Positions 38,501 to 49,169 of a DNA stretch of 64,000 nt are shown here, piece after piece. The DNA is taken from positions 488,617 to 552,616 of the forward strand of contig OY365820.1 in the NCBI GenBank assembly GCA_959347315.1. Reading direction: 5' to 3'. Below the pieces are notes generated by a model that was given only the letters and a program-made list of their open reading frames with translations, ran no database searches and was not told the origin of the DNA. Both the position numbers and the translations under genes were made by a program. The stretch is from Bimastos eiseni (lineage: Eukaryota; Annelida; Clitellata; Crassiclitellata; Lumbricidae). Every line of letters begins with the position of its first letter. Position 1 is the first letter of the stretch.

Positions 38501-41500
38501 CAATCAGAAAAAGTCAGTCAATCAAGCAACCAATTAACCAACCAATCAATCAATCAACAGTCAAGCAATCAATCAATCATTAAATCAATCAGTTTTCTAA
38601 GCATTTTAACCAGACCACATCGAGTAATGCAGTGGGCATTTCTCAATTGGATGAGAAATATTTTTTAATCAAAAAACGATCAATAGTACAGTGGCTGAAT
38701 CAATCTAACTTAGCTTTTTAAGTTGTGGTAAAGAAATGAAACAGATGTCATATGATCCGCCACAGTGAGAGATAAACAAGAAGACAGGCAAACAGACAGA
38801 GACAAAGACAGACAGACACAGACATACAAGGATGACAGACACATAAAAAGTTGCTAGAACGCAGCCTGAAGCCAGTTGACAATAAGTATGTAGATGCGTC
38901 CACACATACAACCTCACAGAGCAACAAAGAGACAGTCAGACAGCAAGACAGCAGGACAGGACAAGAGACAGACAGGAAGAGACAGAAAGACTGACATGTG
39001 GTGGGGAGTCAATTGCCACATTCCTCCCATACTTACGCATAGACTGACTCCTGTAGGCTGACTGAACTATCAGTTGGTCTGCTGTCCACTGCAGCTGAAG
39101 GTTTCTGCTGAACATGACCAGTATCAGCTGTAGAAAAAAATACACAAATCAAACAGTCATTTCTAACCTATCCAATAAAAATATTAATTATCAACTATTC
39201 AACGATAAAAGTAATTAATTTACTATTCAACAATAAAAATAATCTATTTACTATCCAAGTACAAAAGTAATTGATTCACTGTACAACAACAACAAACTTA
39301 ATTTCTCTTATATTCAACAATGAAAGAAATTTATTTAATACTTAACAATGAAAGTAATTTCTCAACTACCCATTATACTACCACATTCAAGATCAACGCC
39401 ACTATCACCATGACGTCAAACACCAGGGCCATACACACAACCACATCTACCACTACATCAACAACGAACAGTTCCAACACCACCACCACCACTCAAAGAC
39501 CATTCATAGCTCCACCTACAACTACAACCCACAATCGCAAACAGAACAAACATGACCACCACTGAAATCACAACATTCACTAGTAACGCACCTAAATTTT
39601 CAGAAAATAATCACAAACTGACTTAATGAGGTGGGTAGGTGGGTAAGATTTGGATCGTAACATGGGGAAAAACCATTTTTAGCCATTTTCACACATTTTC
39701 TCACTACAATTGGTGAATCTATACATTATATTCTTCCCATCATTAGTAATGCACCTAAGCTATCAGAAAAGAATCACAAACTGACTTAATGAGGTGGTAA
39801 GTGGGTAAGATTTGGATCGTAACATGGGGGAAAACCATTTTTAGCCATTTTCACACTACAATTGGTGAATTTATGCATTATATTCTTCCAATCACTAGTA
39901 ACGCAACTAAGCTATCAGAAAATAATCACAAACTGACTTTATGGGGTTGGTAAGTGGATCAGATTTGGGTCGAAACACAGGAAAAGTCATTTTCCTATAT
40001 TTCTTACTACATTTGGCATTCTTCCCATCATTAGTAACTAGGGCATAACCGAGTAGACAATTTCCACCGAATTTGAGTATTTATATGCACTATCTGCTGG
40101 ATCCAGGTATGAACCAAAGAGTTGTGGCAACTCTGGCTGAAAATTTTTGACTTTTGGCACCTTCGCCATTTCGCATGAAAAATTAGCAAAATAAATGTTC
40201 GTGCCCGTAAAAACTACTAGTACAGCTTTACATTTTTATTTTGGTTTTTAGATAGTTAAGACAAAAAAATTGAATTAAAAAAATTATTCTTAACTATTTG
40301 TGTGTGTGTGTGTATATCTGCTGACGCGAATACTTGTGAATAGTCCCAAAAAAATGTATATTCGGCCGAGGCAAATGTCCGGGGCGATTTCCGGTTATGC
40401 CCTAATCACTACTACCACAGGTTTGTGTTGAAGGCAGCTGTTGCAACAGCATCTAAAACATACCAACGCCACTAACGCAGACCATCCCCGTATCCTCAAG
40501 CATTTGAACCCACATATAAAATCCATAGACGCAATCAACATCACAAAAATCGAAATTTACATGACAGAGGAATTCCAATCTCCTTGAGCAGTTCTTCTGT
40601 TTCATTCCTTAGGTCCTTCGCTGGTGGGGTCGATGAACTTGATGATGGAACCACTTCCTGCTGCGATTCCTGAAATGAAAGAACTCGCACTAAGCATCCG
40701 ATATGATAGTAAGTAAACGAATTTATGAAACGGTCCCAAAGGCAAGTGTATTCGCATTCCTATTGGATCAACACCGTCAAATGACTTCTCAGATCAAAGT
40801 AATAACAATAATAAAATTCTAAATCAATTCAAACTGACAACCATGCAGTAAAATCACACGATGTTGTAGTAATAGACAATAACAAAATTAAACAGAAGTG
40901 AAAGAAATTGAACTTTATGGCAGCCTTCAATGTGTCATATGCCTCATTTGACCTTCGAGGCAAACTAGAGAATGGAAGATTTAGCTAAACTAGTCGGGCT
41001 AGCGACTAAATTCCACCATCTTGCAAAAAATGTTGGAAGAAGGGCGATATCAAATTTCAGAATAAATAAATAAGATAAATCTTTCCAAAGACATTTTGGG
41101 TATGACTTCCCTTAACCCCCATTTCCTCTACATATTGCAACCAAACATGAACGAAATTCAAAATCATAAACGCAACAGTAGCTCAAGCAGGCAGGCGAAT
41201 CGCCAAAACTTATTTCCGCTGTATCCCCGAAAAAGAAGCTAGATTGATGAAAATGATTCTGCTTAAATGGAAGCTGGATCAATGAAAGGAATTCATGCAG
41301 AAGCTGGATAGACAAATGAACTGCACTGTTTTGAGACAATTTAGCGTTTTTTAATAGTACATTGCTATTTTCGGGGAATCGGGTTTCGACGATTCGGGTC
41401 GATCCCAACAGGCGATGCAGTTAAAAGAAAATGACGCTCAGTGTGAAGCATGTAGACGTTTCAGAGAGCATAATATGTTTACTAAACAAAATAAACGGAT

Positions 41501-41737
41501 AACATAAAGTAGACTGAAGTAACTCGTGCACAGGCAGTCCCACGTCAAATAAAAACTGTCCATTAGAAGCAGAGAATGTAAATAAACACATGAATACCAA
41601 AAGGAATCAGTCAAGATTCATGCAGCGCTACGTGACACTCGATATGGTTCTACTACCTCTTGCTTCCTTTTCCTCTCCGCTCTCATCTGCTCTAACTTGG
41701 CTTTCTTGCGCTCCAACTCCGCTTTTCTGTCAGCCAT
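26541..41737 (-). CDS. DYNC1I: Cytoplasmic dynein 1 intermediate chain (15 coding exons, 623 aa)
   Basis: This WD40 subunit scaffolds the dynein motor tail, binding heavy chain, light chains and dynactin p150. Exons (minus strand): 41657-41737, 40561-40669, 39037-39127, 38264-38382, 33220-33366, 32791-32950, 32389-32488, 32127-32252, 31659-31811, 31056-31169, 30060-30193, 29007-29151, 27761-27901, 27187-27312, 26541-26666. All have GT/AG borders, keep frame, and sum to 1872 nt. The protein starts [20 protein letters not shown], the charged N-terminal helix that binds p150/NudE, in an ACCATGG context. Next come a Ser/Pro-rich linker, the KETQTP light-chain site (residues 121-126), [20 protein letters not shown], then [14 protein letters not shown] (about 245-258). 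The WD40 domain (about 260-600) includes [32 protein letters not shown] and [15 protein letters not shown]. Family length is about 610-640 aa. Exon 7 has a weak donor (GTCATT). Intron 4 is 4.9 kb and transposon-rich. Identification is secure; vertebrate paralogue assignment is not meaningful here. Confidence 0.97.
26975..27150. repeat. Degenerate 20-bp tandem repeat
   Basis: Seven or so diverged units of the form CAATTAAAATTTCTGYTCTT lie in the last intron of the dynein gene and run almost up to the donor of exon 14. Confidence 0.75.
28081..28538. mobile_element. Non-autonomous TIR element, GGACGTCC ends (458 bp)
   Basis: The left end is GGAGACGTCCAAAAAGGACG and the inverse of the right end is GGGGTCGTCCATAAAGGACG. 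Over 28 bp they differ at about four positions. Further inside, GCGGACGTCCGC and GCGGACAAATGCGGACA words recur. It has no coding capacity. No convincing long target duplication is visible. It is inserted in intron 12 of the dynein gene. The ends recall invertebrate MITEs with GGGTCGTCCATAAA termini, but I cannot name the superfamily safely. Confidence 0.8.
28728..28935. repeat. Impure (ATT)n/(ATC)n tract
   Basis: About 200 bp of ATT, ATC and ATA trinucleotides lie in dynein intron 12. Similar tracts occur in other introns at about 30235-30390, 32300-32390, 32500-32550 and 32970-33190. Confidence 0.9.
29638..29866 (+). mobile_element. tRNA-derived SINE
   Basis: The head carries an A-box-like TGGCTGATCGG and a B-box GGTTCGACCCT about 55 bp apart, as in a tRNA promoter. 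The body has CCTTGAGCAAGTCCTTCGCA and ends GATGTTGGAAGAAAGACAAT-type sequence followed by ATCAAATTTCAAGAA. Body or tail fragments recur at about 41025-41080 (plus), 53870-53985 (minus) and 55385-55435 (plus). It lies in dynein intron 11. Confidence 0.75.
30620..30702 (-). mobile_element. tRNA-like SINE head
   Basis: On the minus strand GATGCCAACTGGTTAGAGCG resembles an A box, and GAGTTCGATCCCT a B box, spaced as in a tRNA. No intact cloverleaf or CCA-type end is evident, so this is more likely a SINE or tRNA pseudogene than a functional tRNA. Confidence 0.55.
30695..30895 (+). mobile_element. LINE 3'-end remnant
   Basis: CCACCTGGAATGACCTTCCT and the later AAGAGGCGCTAGATC words match the better copy at 45730-46090. 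The first part would encode the WN(D/N)LPPS motif typical of the C-terminus of non-LTR reverse transcriptases. It is frameshifted and short. Confidence 0.6.
31238..31315 (+). repeat. LINE-end-like module (GCGCTATATAAAT family)
   Basis: The order is a GAGCGCCTCCGAGTAGACTT block, a GGAAGCGCCATATAAAT block, then AATGAATG-like words. Sister copies lie at about 25615-25690, 43999-44070 (plus) and 56588-56660 (minus). Confidence 0.65.
32560..32685 (+). repeat. Dispersed repeat shared with 61385-61475
   Basis: GAAGTTGAATTTAACCATCG, a CCATGCAAAGCTACC word and ATCTCATTTTAACAAAAGCG match the stretch at 61385-61470 in order. There the module is joined to a minus-strand tRNA-like head, so this is probably the tail of that SINE. 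Confidence 0.6.
34130..37015. other. Dynein intron 4, AT-rich with tandem remnants
   Basis: A 21-bp unit (CAATATGCAATCCACAATAA plus A) repeats about four times at 34789-34866. GTAAAATATTCAATGAATCA-like words recur at about 35540-35665. An open frame at 35883-36269 has no recognisable motif and lies within this intron; I do not call it. Confidence 0.5.
37019..37068 (-). mobile_element. tRNA-derived SINE head, split by a hAT insertion
   Basis: On the minus strand the stretch reads GGTGGGGTTCGAATTCCACG, a near-perfect B box. The matching 5' part, with an A-box-like stretch, appears to lie on the other side of the hAT element, at about 37492-37540. Confidence 0.5.
37069..37491. mobile_element. 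Non-autonomous hAT-type transposon (423 bp)
   Basis: The left end is CAATGTTCCCTCTAA and the right end is its inverse TTAGAGGGAACATTC, mismatched only at the last base. CNNTGTTCCCTCTAA ends are characteristic of hAT/Charlie-like elements. The candidate 8-bp target copies CTCTCAAC and ACCCCAAC agree at 5 of 8 positions, so they are decayed. The interior has a duplicated GCTGGCGTGGAGCCAGCGCA unit at about 37108-37148 and repeated GTGCACAAAA words near the right end. No transposase. Confidence 0.82.
38450..38620. repeat. CAATCAAT-rich tract
   Basis: Impure CAAT/CAACCAAT words, directly upstream (on the gene strand) of dynein exon 4. Confidence 0.85.
39581..40036. repeat. Tandem repeat of about 150 bp, three units
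   Basis: Units start at TAGTAACGCA 39581, 39744 and 39896, with a fourth start at 40032, giving lengths of 163, 152 and 136. Shared words include ATAATCACAAACTGACTTAA, GTAAGATTTGGATCGTAACA and TTTTTAGCCATTTTCACAC. The third unit is the most diverged. The array lies in dynein intron 2 and ends exactly where the next transposon begins. Confidence 0.9.
40041..40402. mobile_element. Non-autonomous TIR element, GGGCATAACCG ends (362 bp)
   Basis: It starts GGGCATAACCGA and ends CCGGTTATGCCC, an 11-bp terminal inverted repeat. TA dinucleotides flank both sides (40039-40040, 40403-40404), consistent with a TA target. There is no transposase. TA-target superfamilies such as Tc1/mariner are possible, but the ends alone do not settle it. 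Confidence 0.72.
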
Positions 41738-41739
41738 GG

Positions 41740-42130
41740 TAGCAATTTTTGTGTTTTGACGATGGGAAAGTTCAATAAATTAGTGTTTAGTAAATTAAAT
41801 GCAGAAAGTCATCGACTGCCGTCAACCTCTCGATATTATTATAATATTCACATCAACGTCATGTCTGCAGCGATACAGCAAATACATAATGGAATACGGG
41901 ATGAACAGTATCGCAATGAGTCATCCAGCACAGAGTAAGTTCGTTGCAATTATTTGTCTCTGGTTTTTTATTACAATAAAATAAAATAAATAAATTATAA
42001 ATTCATAGTTTTCTGAAGATGTCACGTTATTAAAGTGTCGAATTGTTCATCCCATTTATAAAAGTTTGCAATAATTACTAGCGGATGGAAAACTGCAGCC
42101 TGTGCATCCCATTTTTTAACGTTGGCCTCA
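41740..42130. other. Upstream region of the dynein intermediate chain gene
   Basis: The start codon lies in ACCATGG on the minus strand. I see no TATA box or obvious core promoter; a 5' untranslated exon could lie further right. Confidence 0.35.
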
Positions 42131-42139
42131 TATATATTT

Positions 42140-44160
42140 ACACCCGCAAACGCAGGTCTCCATTTCTATATCGCCTCATTAGTTACAATAATAGCGTTGC
42201 TCCTAATTTGCATTTTAAAAGTATCAGCGGTAAACCACTCAAATTTATATAGACTTGCGCATTTGTGCAAGACTTGTCTTATCAATACGCGTTATAAATG
42301 CCTGGTTGTATTGTAAATTTAATGTTTAATTGAATTCAACATCTGATCTGCAAATAATCACCAGCCTAGGAACTTACGGTTACTTACCACTCACCTATTG
42401 CTATCTCGGCTTCACCCCATGATTTCGGCCTGGCAAAGGAATAAAACGAGAGGCATAACTGTTGCAAACTTGATTTCACATAGCGCCGGTGAATAAGCTG
42501 GTCTCCATGATGTGGCTTTTTCGGGAGCTGATATTCGAAAGCAATGCCTTTCCCTCATCCTATCCCGATCATTCCTCTTCCCCTACCTCTCTCGCTATTT
42601 CAACTCACTCTAAACAGTCCATCTGGCTGTTTGACCGACTCGCTGGAGCTTGACCTCTGCTTATCGTTTTTATTTAGGCACTATAGAAACGTCGAGTTTA
42701 CGATTACGATATCTATGGTGCAACCAGCGCTACCAATGAGTGCTACAACTCCCTGGGAATTTTCCCAAGATCATGAGATTTGGGTCACTTGGGATTTTGC
42801 ATATCAATCTTGAGATTTCTTTCTGAAGTCTACATTGTCTACACTCTATAGAGTAGTACAGAGTGACTACAGACTAGTGTTTTACCGTGAGTTTAATTTT
42901 AATTTAACAAAACATTCTGGCAGATAAAGTTGGATATCTTGGAGCAATCAAGTCTGGACTTAATGACCCAGGACAAGAACTTTGAACTGAATTTAAGCTG
43001 CATATTAGTATATTCATTGAGAACACAAAATTAATAATGCAGTCACACATAATCAAATTAAACTATGGGAAAGATTTTGCTGTAATTGATCGTTGTGATG
43101 AGTATAAGTTCAACTAATTAATCTAAGTATAAAAAAACCCACAAGTGCTCGAAAACAAGATGTTTAACTGTTTTAATAAATCTCTACACAAATCCCTGCA
43201 ACATGAAGAATAAATATCTACAGTGTTGAAATCACAAAGTTTTTCAAGAAATAACCGAAAACCATTGAAAAATTTCATCTTATTCATTAAAGACTTCCAC
43301 TTCCATATCACTTCAACTGCAAGACTTTGCATAACTAAAATTTTAAAAGTAGATAATTCGTTCAATGATTTAATCTTGTACTAATATGGAAGGGATATGA
43401 AGCTGACGAAAACTGGGTCAATGACGTAGATTATGAATGTGACAACATACGGGACTTTTGCAGCATAAATCGGCAGGCACGTTTTTTGTTACCCAAATAA
43501 AACGACACAATAGTTGTTACATAGAACTTGCAATATCATTTGAAATATAATTTTTATATATGAAATGTGTTCAAAGGAAGATCTCTTGACTGGAGTAGCA
43601 TAAAGCTTAGATGAACTGTTCAGCGATCATAAATTGAAAGTTATCCTGCCGATTTTGCGGAGAGTTCCCTGGATGTCACTTAATTCATCGTATAGCCGAC
43701 CACAGACAACGCATCAAAAAAGACGATCACTGATTGGCTGACACACTGTGGCTTCATATCCATAATGTGTTTTTAGTCAGAGGTTTAATCAATGTAAAAT
43801 TGGAAAATGGCAAAAAAAACTGCTTCAACATCCAGTTCAAAAGAATCTAAGAAAGCAGTGACCATGAGTCAAAACTTCCACTATTAAACCTGTAGACATT
43901 ATTATCAAGGTGTAATTGCAAAAACTCAGTTGTTATAATTGGTGAAATAACATTAATGGTCACAATAACCACAATTCCCCTAGAGATGTGACTATGTTTG
44001 GGATGGGAGTACCTCCGAGTAGACTTCATGATGGGGCGCTACATAAATACTAAAATTGAATGAATGCATTCCCGCGTTTTACAAAAAAGCATTCAAAAGG
44101 CATTCATTGAGCCACACAACATAATATATATACATTTATTTATATATGTACACAATATGT
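42140..44160. other. Intergenic region between TANK-like and dynein genes
   Basis: It contains an inverse family D copy at about 42475-42530 and a GCGCTATATAAAT-type module at about 43999-44070. No gene is seen. The right part may include the 3' untranslated region of the TANK-like gene. Confidence 0.5.
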
Positions 44161-44170
44161 AGATACACTT

Positions 44171-44605
44171 TAGGGTTGTTTCGAATATTCGTTTTATATT
44201 CTCTTCAGAGACAAATAGTGGGTCAAAAAGCTATTCGGCATTAAGGCGAATAGTAGCGGTCAGACCGAATACAGATAGTGGTCATGTGACATCTATTACA
44301 GCATAAGTGGCAGCTGCTATAGCGAGTGAACTGAACTCTTTACTGTCTGCACCACGGTATCGCAGTGTCATTTTTAAGTTCAGTAAAATTAGCTCCATTC
44401 CTAATTTACACAGACTGACAGAAGGATGCAAAAATTACATGTAGTTAACTATTTACTTTCAGTTTATGTATTAAATTTACTGAACTGAAACTTTTGCTCA
44501 CATTTGAAATTTGTTGGTAGACCTATTTTGTACACTATTCATATTGTTGGTCCAATTATTCGTATTTAACCAAATAGTGAAAATCATTAGATCAGTACAG
44601 CTCTA
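44171..44605. mobile_element. Non-autonomous hAT-type transposon (435 bp)
   Basis: The left end is TAGGGTTGTTTCGAAT and the inverse of the right end is TAGAGCTGTACTGATC; TAGRGYTGT is shared. The flanking 8-bp copies ATACACTT (44163-44170) and ATACACAA (44606-44613) agree at 6 of 8. The interior repeats ATTCG/CGAATA words. It has no coding capacity. It lies just downstream of the TANK-like gene and next to an AT microsatellite (about 44625-44675). Confidence 0.7.
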
Positions 44606-44624
44606 ATACACAAAATATATAGTG

Positions 44625-44671
<47 letters not shown>

Positions 44672-44755
44672 CATAATCTATACATAATATGTATGTGTAG
44701 ATAAACATAATGAATGAAAAAACAATGATAAAAAATGATAATTGCAACAGAATCA

Positions 44756-46955
44756 TCAGTCCTCCACAAAGTGCCTCTGCACGTGTAGTTCAAAAGCATC
44801 AGGCGTTTCAGTTATAGAAGGAAAGACTAAGGCACAGATAGGGCATGTCATCTCTGACCCCATAGGTTCCTTCCTTCCACCCATAGCCCCTATCTCCAAC
44901 CCCGCGCCAAGCCTCTGAGCAGTCAACGCGTTCGGGAAATTCCCCTGGACGTCGGGGAAATTCCTAGGAACATTAGGAAAATTCTCCGTGGCATCGAACG
45001 TCAACGACTGGAGCAGCGCGTTTGGAAAGCTCTGACGGCCGGGGAGCATTCGACTCCCCAGATTCACCGAGTCCGGTATGTACACGTTGATGAGCGCATC
45101 GCTCGACTGTCCAACTCGCCGGCGGAACTCGTAACGTCCGCTGATCAGTAGGACCATCGTCGCTTCGAGATCTTCGCGAGTCTCCAGATCGTGACAACAC
45201 TGGATGGGGGTCACTATGCGAGAGTCGACCGCTGCTGTTGAAAGCCCAAAAGATGAGAAAATCAAATAACTTGGCAGAGAGATTCTTGTAAGGTGCAATG
45301 CAAGGAATCTAGAGAATAGGAATGGTTACTCGTCTAATTTCCGTGTACGCGTTTTACTCTTAAACATAGATGTTGCCGCAATCAACATTTTGCTTCTGTT
45401 TTAAAATATGATGGCATTTTTTTATTTGGCTGATGTAGTTCTTCAACAATTTATCTTCTTAGCTAAAAGTTAATGAATCAGCTTGTTATGTAAAAAAGAT
45501 GTGAAAATGTCTTGCTCCCGATTATCCCCCAAAACTAGTGACACAAAGGAATAACAATGATCTCAATGGACAACTATAGCTACAAATGATGAATAATTGA
45601 TTAACTCGTTAGAAATCATCGCTGAACTTAAAAAACTCCTGGTATTTGATCCCAATTATAAAATCAATTTATTGCACACCCTAAACAAAGCTAAATAAAT
45701 GGCAAAAATAAATATTACTAATACGTAAAGTGCCACCGTCGAATGATATCAGAGCTCAATGTAATGTAAATGAACATTTGCATAGCTCTATTCAAAGTCT
45801 ACAGCACTCTCAACAGGCAAATGAGATTGTCTTAGGTTCTCTTCTCAGAGAGAGGATCAAAGTCTCTATTGATTGTCTTGATCTTTTTGTTCCTATGACT
45901 AGAACTGCCTTGGCCCAACACTGGTCATTTGCTATTGTGGGTCCATCTACCTGGAATAACCTTCCTCCATCATTAACGACTAAACTGAAGACTGGATTCT
46001 CTCCATCGGATTCTCTTTCTCTAGAGGCGTTTCTTTTCGTACTGAGATGCACCTCTGAATAATTATGCTTCAAGAGATACGATATAGATCCAAAGACACA
46101 ATCATCCACTCGCGACCCACCTGAAGCAATCGGTTTGGCTAGGCTTCCTGACTTTGCCTTTGCTTCCAACCTCTGGAGCATGTCCTTCTGTTTGTGAACC
46201 GTTTCGTAAAGATTGCTGAAATCGTCCTTTTGCTTCTTGGTTGCTTGAAGAAGCTTCGTCATCTCAACCTGCAACTCCACACCTACGAACAACAATAGGA
46301 TGACTCACTGAGCACTAAACTTATTAATACAATCACAACAACAACAATTATTATAACTGTGACAAATAACATAAATATTCGCATCATCACAACAACCAAC
46401 AGTATTATTATTATAAATACTGTTAGTGTAAATATTATTAGTATAAATATTACTAGTAATACAACTGCTACTACTAATACAATCACAACAACAACTATGA
46501 TTATAACTACCACAACTACCACTAACATTGTCATTTTCATCATTATTAAAACAACCACCAGTATATTTATTATAATACTTTTATTACAGTTACTGTTATT
46601 ATTACTACACACAGAATCCAATTCAACTAAACTCACTGTCTTTATCCGATGATTCCGACAATCCCGTCCTCTCCAACAGGACTTTTATCTTGTTTTCCAG
46701 CGAATTCAGTGAGTCCAATATGCTGGACTTGCAATCTGGGGGCTTCGTTTCTCCAATGCCTGCTTCAGACAGCAGTTGCAATGCGTTCGACTCCTTGAGC
46801 TGAGGAAGTGAAGGATGCGGGTCTGCTGAACGCGCCGAGTGAAGGTGCAAGCCACAGTCTGAGGAGCGCAGAGTCGCGGCGTCGGACTCGTCTTTGCTCA
46901 CGACGCTCGCAGAGTTTTCCTCGTCCTGTTTCTTTCGATCGAGACGTCGCGACAT
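44756..46955 (-). CDS. TANK-like adaptor protein (3 coding exons, 319 aa)
   Basis: TANK is a cytosolic scaffold that links TRAF proteins with the kinases TBK1/IKK-epsilon in innate signalling. Exons (minus): 46637-46955 (donor ACA|GTGAGT), 46121-46282, 44756-45234; 960 nt in total, frame kept. The N-terminal 70 residues are polar. SILDSLNSLENKIKVLLERT and then EMTKLLQATKKQKDDFSNLY and HKQKDMLQRLEAK form coiled coil at about 85-150; the second part resembles the TANK segment that binds TBK1. The last exon carries three NFP-starting heptads and ends with a C2H2-like finger: C291, C294, H311, H315, with FPSIT between, very like the C-terminal finger of vertebrate TANK. The protein is shorter than human TANK (about 425 aa). 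The alternatives are other UBZ1-finger adaptors (TAX1BP1/CALCOCO group), whose finger is similar. The exon structure is firm; the family call rests on motif memory, not a search. The exon 3 acceptor could also be 3 nt further on. Confidence 0.7.
45730..46090 (+). mobile_element. Non-LTR retrotransposon 3' end, reverse-transcriptase C-terminus remnant
   Basis: The frame 45730-46062 contains [20 protein letters not shown] followed by SLEAFLF, the widely conserved tail downstream of the RT thumb in LINEs (pattern AxxLWNxLPxxLR...FKxxLKxxLF). The DNA then continues into TCTGAATAATTATGCTTCAA and a GATACGATATAGATCCAAAG tail. It is in TANK-like intron 2, antisense to the gene. Related pieces lie at 30695-30895, 52294-52470, 54338-54515 and about 52790-52860 (plus), and at 57495-57700 (minus). 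Confidence 0.72.
46330..46615. repeat. Impure AAC/ATT/ACT trinucleotide tract
   Basis: Degenerate ACAACAAC, ATTATT and ACTACTAATAC words fill TANK-like intron 1. The long hydrophobic frames across it are low-complexity artefacts. Confidence 0.85.
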
Positions 46956-46959
46956 GGCT

Positions 46960-49165
46960 AGATGTGGCTACCTGTCGCAAAGAAAGAAAGGCAGCGGTGT
47001 ATTTAACTTCGTCCATTCAAAAAGTAAGAAACTAGAACACACAGCCATAAACTCCCACCCAAAGACAACTCTCAATACTCCAAATACTTATATAAAAGAA
47101 TCTACTCGTTCATTTGATAATTTTAATTATATTTATTATTTCTTATCACTCATGTCAGCATGTCTGCGTTTTTGTCAGATTGTTTTCTTTCTAAATGAAG
47201 AAATTTACTTACTTACTTAGATTACTTAAACACCTGCCCCACTAATTCCTTTTGCATGGTGCACGGAGCCTATTTCCCCATTTTAATGCACTATTCCTCT
47301 CATTAAGATATGCTTTTGCAACGCTACTGGTAAATGCTTCGTGAATTAGACACCAGTGTTATCCACAATTCTCATTACAATTCCTCTATCGTGATTATCC
47401 CATTATCGCGCTTACTGTGCATTAAAAACGAGCACAGGTTGACAAGAACAAGCATCATTAAAAACGTTTCAACAAACCTAAAAACTTAAAGTGTGTAATT
47501 AGTGGCTCCATTATCTTGTCTAAATAGAAATTCGTTCGCTGAGGTTGAAAATAACTCTGTTTTGCAACAAAATTAAATAAAAGTAAGAATTTCGATGTTT
47601 AGGCGAGGAAAATCCACACCGTATGAAATTTCCTGCTTTCTAATAATAGCCAGCTAGTTAGATGCATCAGAAATTCACTCATAGGACAATCGGATATTAT
47701 TTTATGACGTATAGTAACAGAAAAAAGATAGATATGAGCCAGAGTCATGAACCAGTATTCGGTTCACTCGTAGTTTAGAATCTTCATTTATAGACAATAA
47801 TAACCGAGTTCAATCCACTAGAACAATGACCTTGCTAATATTAGTACATCATTTTGTGAACGAGTGTTTATTATTACGACACAAACATTAGCGTCATCTG
47901 TATATATAGCTATTTTATATTTAGACGAAAGCGCAATACCCATTGGAAATAGTAGTTGATGCGATCGTGACAGAAATTTTATGAAAATGTCACAATACAC
48001 GATTACACAATGTCATGCTGACATAGTTATTGCCCCCATAATGCGTTGCATGCATTGTATCGTTTTACAGCCTCAATTCGCCCGTACCCGTCTGCTTAGT
48101 CGCAATCTAATACGATCAAAGCTCATTGTTAAATTCTGACTGTAGTCTTGTGTGAATAAGAATGTAGATCTATAATACCGCAGTTGCATTTTAACGTCGA
48201 CTCAGTCTCTAATCGCACGAAGGCGTCGGTGAAATAAGCGGTGTGCTGGGATAGTCGCCGTGCATGACTGACGTACAGTTACATTCGAATCCTATAATAA
48301 CCTGTGATCGTTTGCTCATTTTTTGAGTAATGATCATACCTCTGTTTGTCATTTTGATTTAATTAATTAAATTAAATTAACGAAGATGATTAGTGTATTG
48401 TATAATGCAGAAAAGGCTCGTGATTTAAAAGAAAACGACTCCAGAAGGTGAATTATTTATTTAAATAAATCTGATCTCTGCTTAAAACAAACATATTTTA
48501 CTTTGATTCTATTTACTCGTGGTGAAATAAAATACTGGGTAACGGAAACCTTTTACAATTCAAATTAAATATCTTATAATCTTATATTCTAATTATCTTT
48601 AGTAACTGATCTCAAGCAGTGCGATTTCTCAAAAGGCGCAACAACAGTAATGTACCCGCGATTTCAGCTGAAAACCTGCGTGAACCATAGATGCAAATCG
48701 GAAGCCGGCCATAGCACATGGGTTCACTGCGTTGCTATATTTTATTCAAGTATTGCATTAAATCTCACTCGTAATTCACAGAAAGTGGTTCGATTACAAA
48801 AGAAATATAATTGTCGTGTATCGTATTCTGTTGAAGGTTCAGTGTAAGTTTAACCGGTTCTGCATTATATTAATCTAATTTACACCAAGCCTATTCTGTG
48901 GCATAAACCCAAAGCTCGCATAATTATTATTTTAACCGCCGTGGAGTCGTACTATATTGTGCCCCTTGAAATTTTCAAAGGCCGTGATATGCAGCTCTTT
49001 GTCTAGAAGGCGAAGTAAACAAAACTAAGAAGTATTAGTTTTTGATTTGTTTTGCTGTGATCAAATTTTTATACATTTCTGTTGTGACGCCCAAATGAGG
49101 ACCACGTGTTGAAGTAGAAGCATTCCTAATTTCCGTGATTGCACTTTCGGCAGTTGAGGAATCAC
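46960..49165. other. Intergenic, between divergent TANK-like and La genes
   Basis: No gene recognised. About 2.2 kb separate the two start codons; any shared promoter would be here, but I see no clear core elements. ATTAAATTAAATTAA words occur at about 48360-48380. Confidence 0.5.
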
Positions 49166-49169
49166 GGAG

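Noticed and set aside
46283..46652. Long Val/Ile-rich minus-strand frame and Thr/Asn-rich plus-strand frame
   Set aside because: Low-complexity AAC/ATT tract inside TANK-like intron 1.
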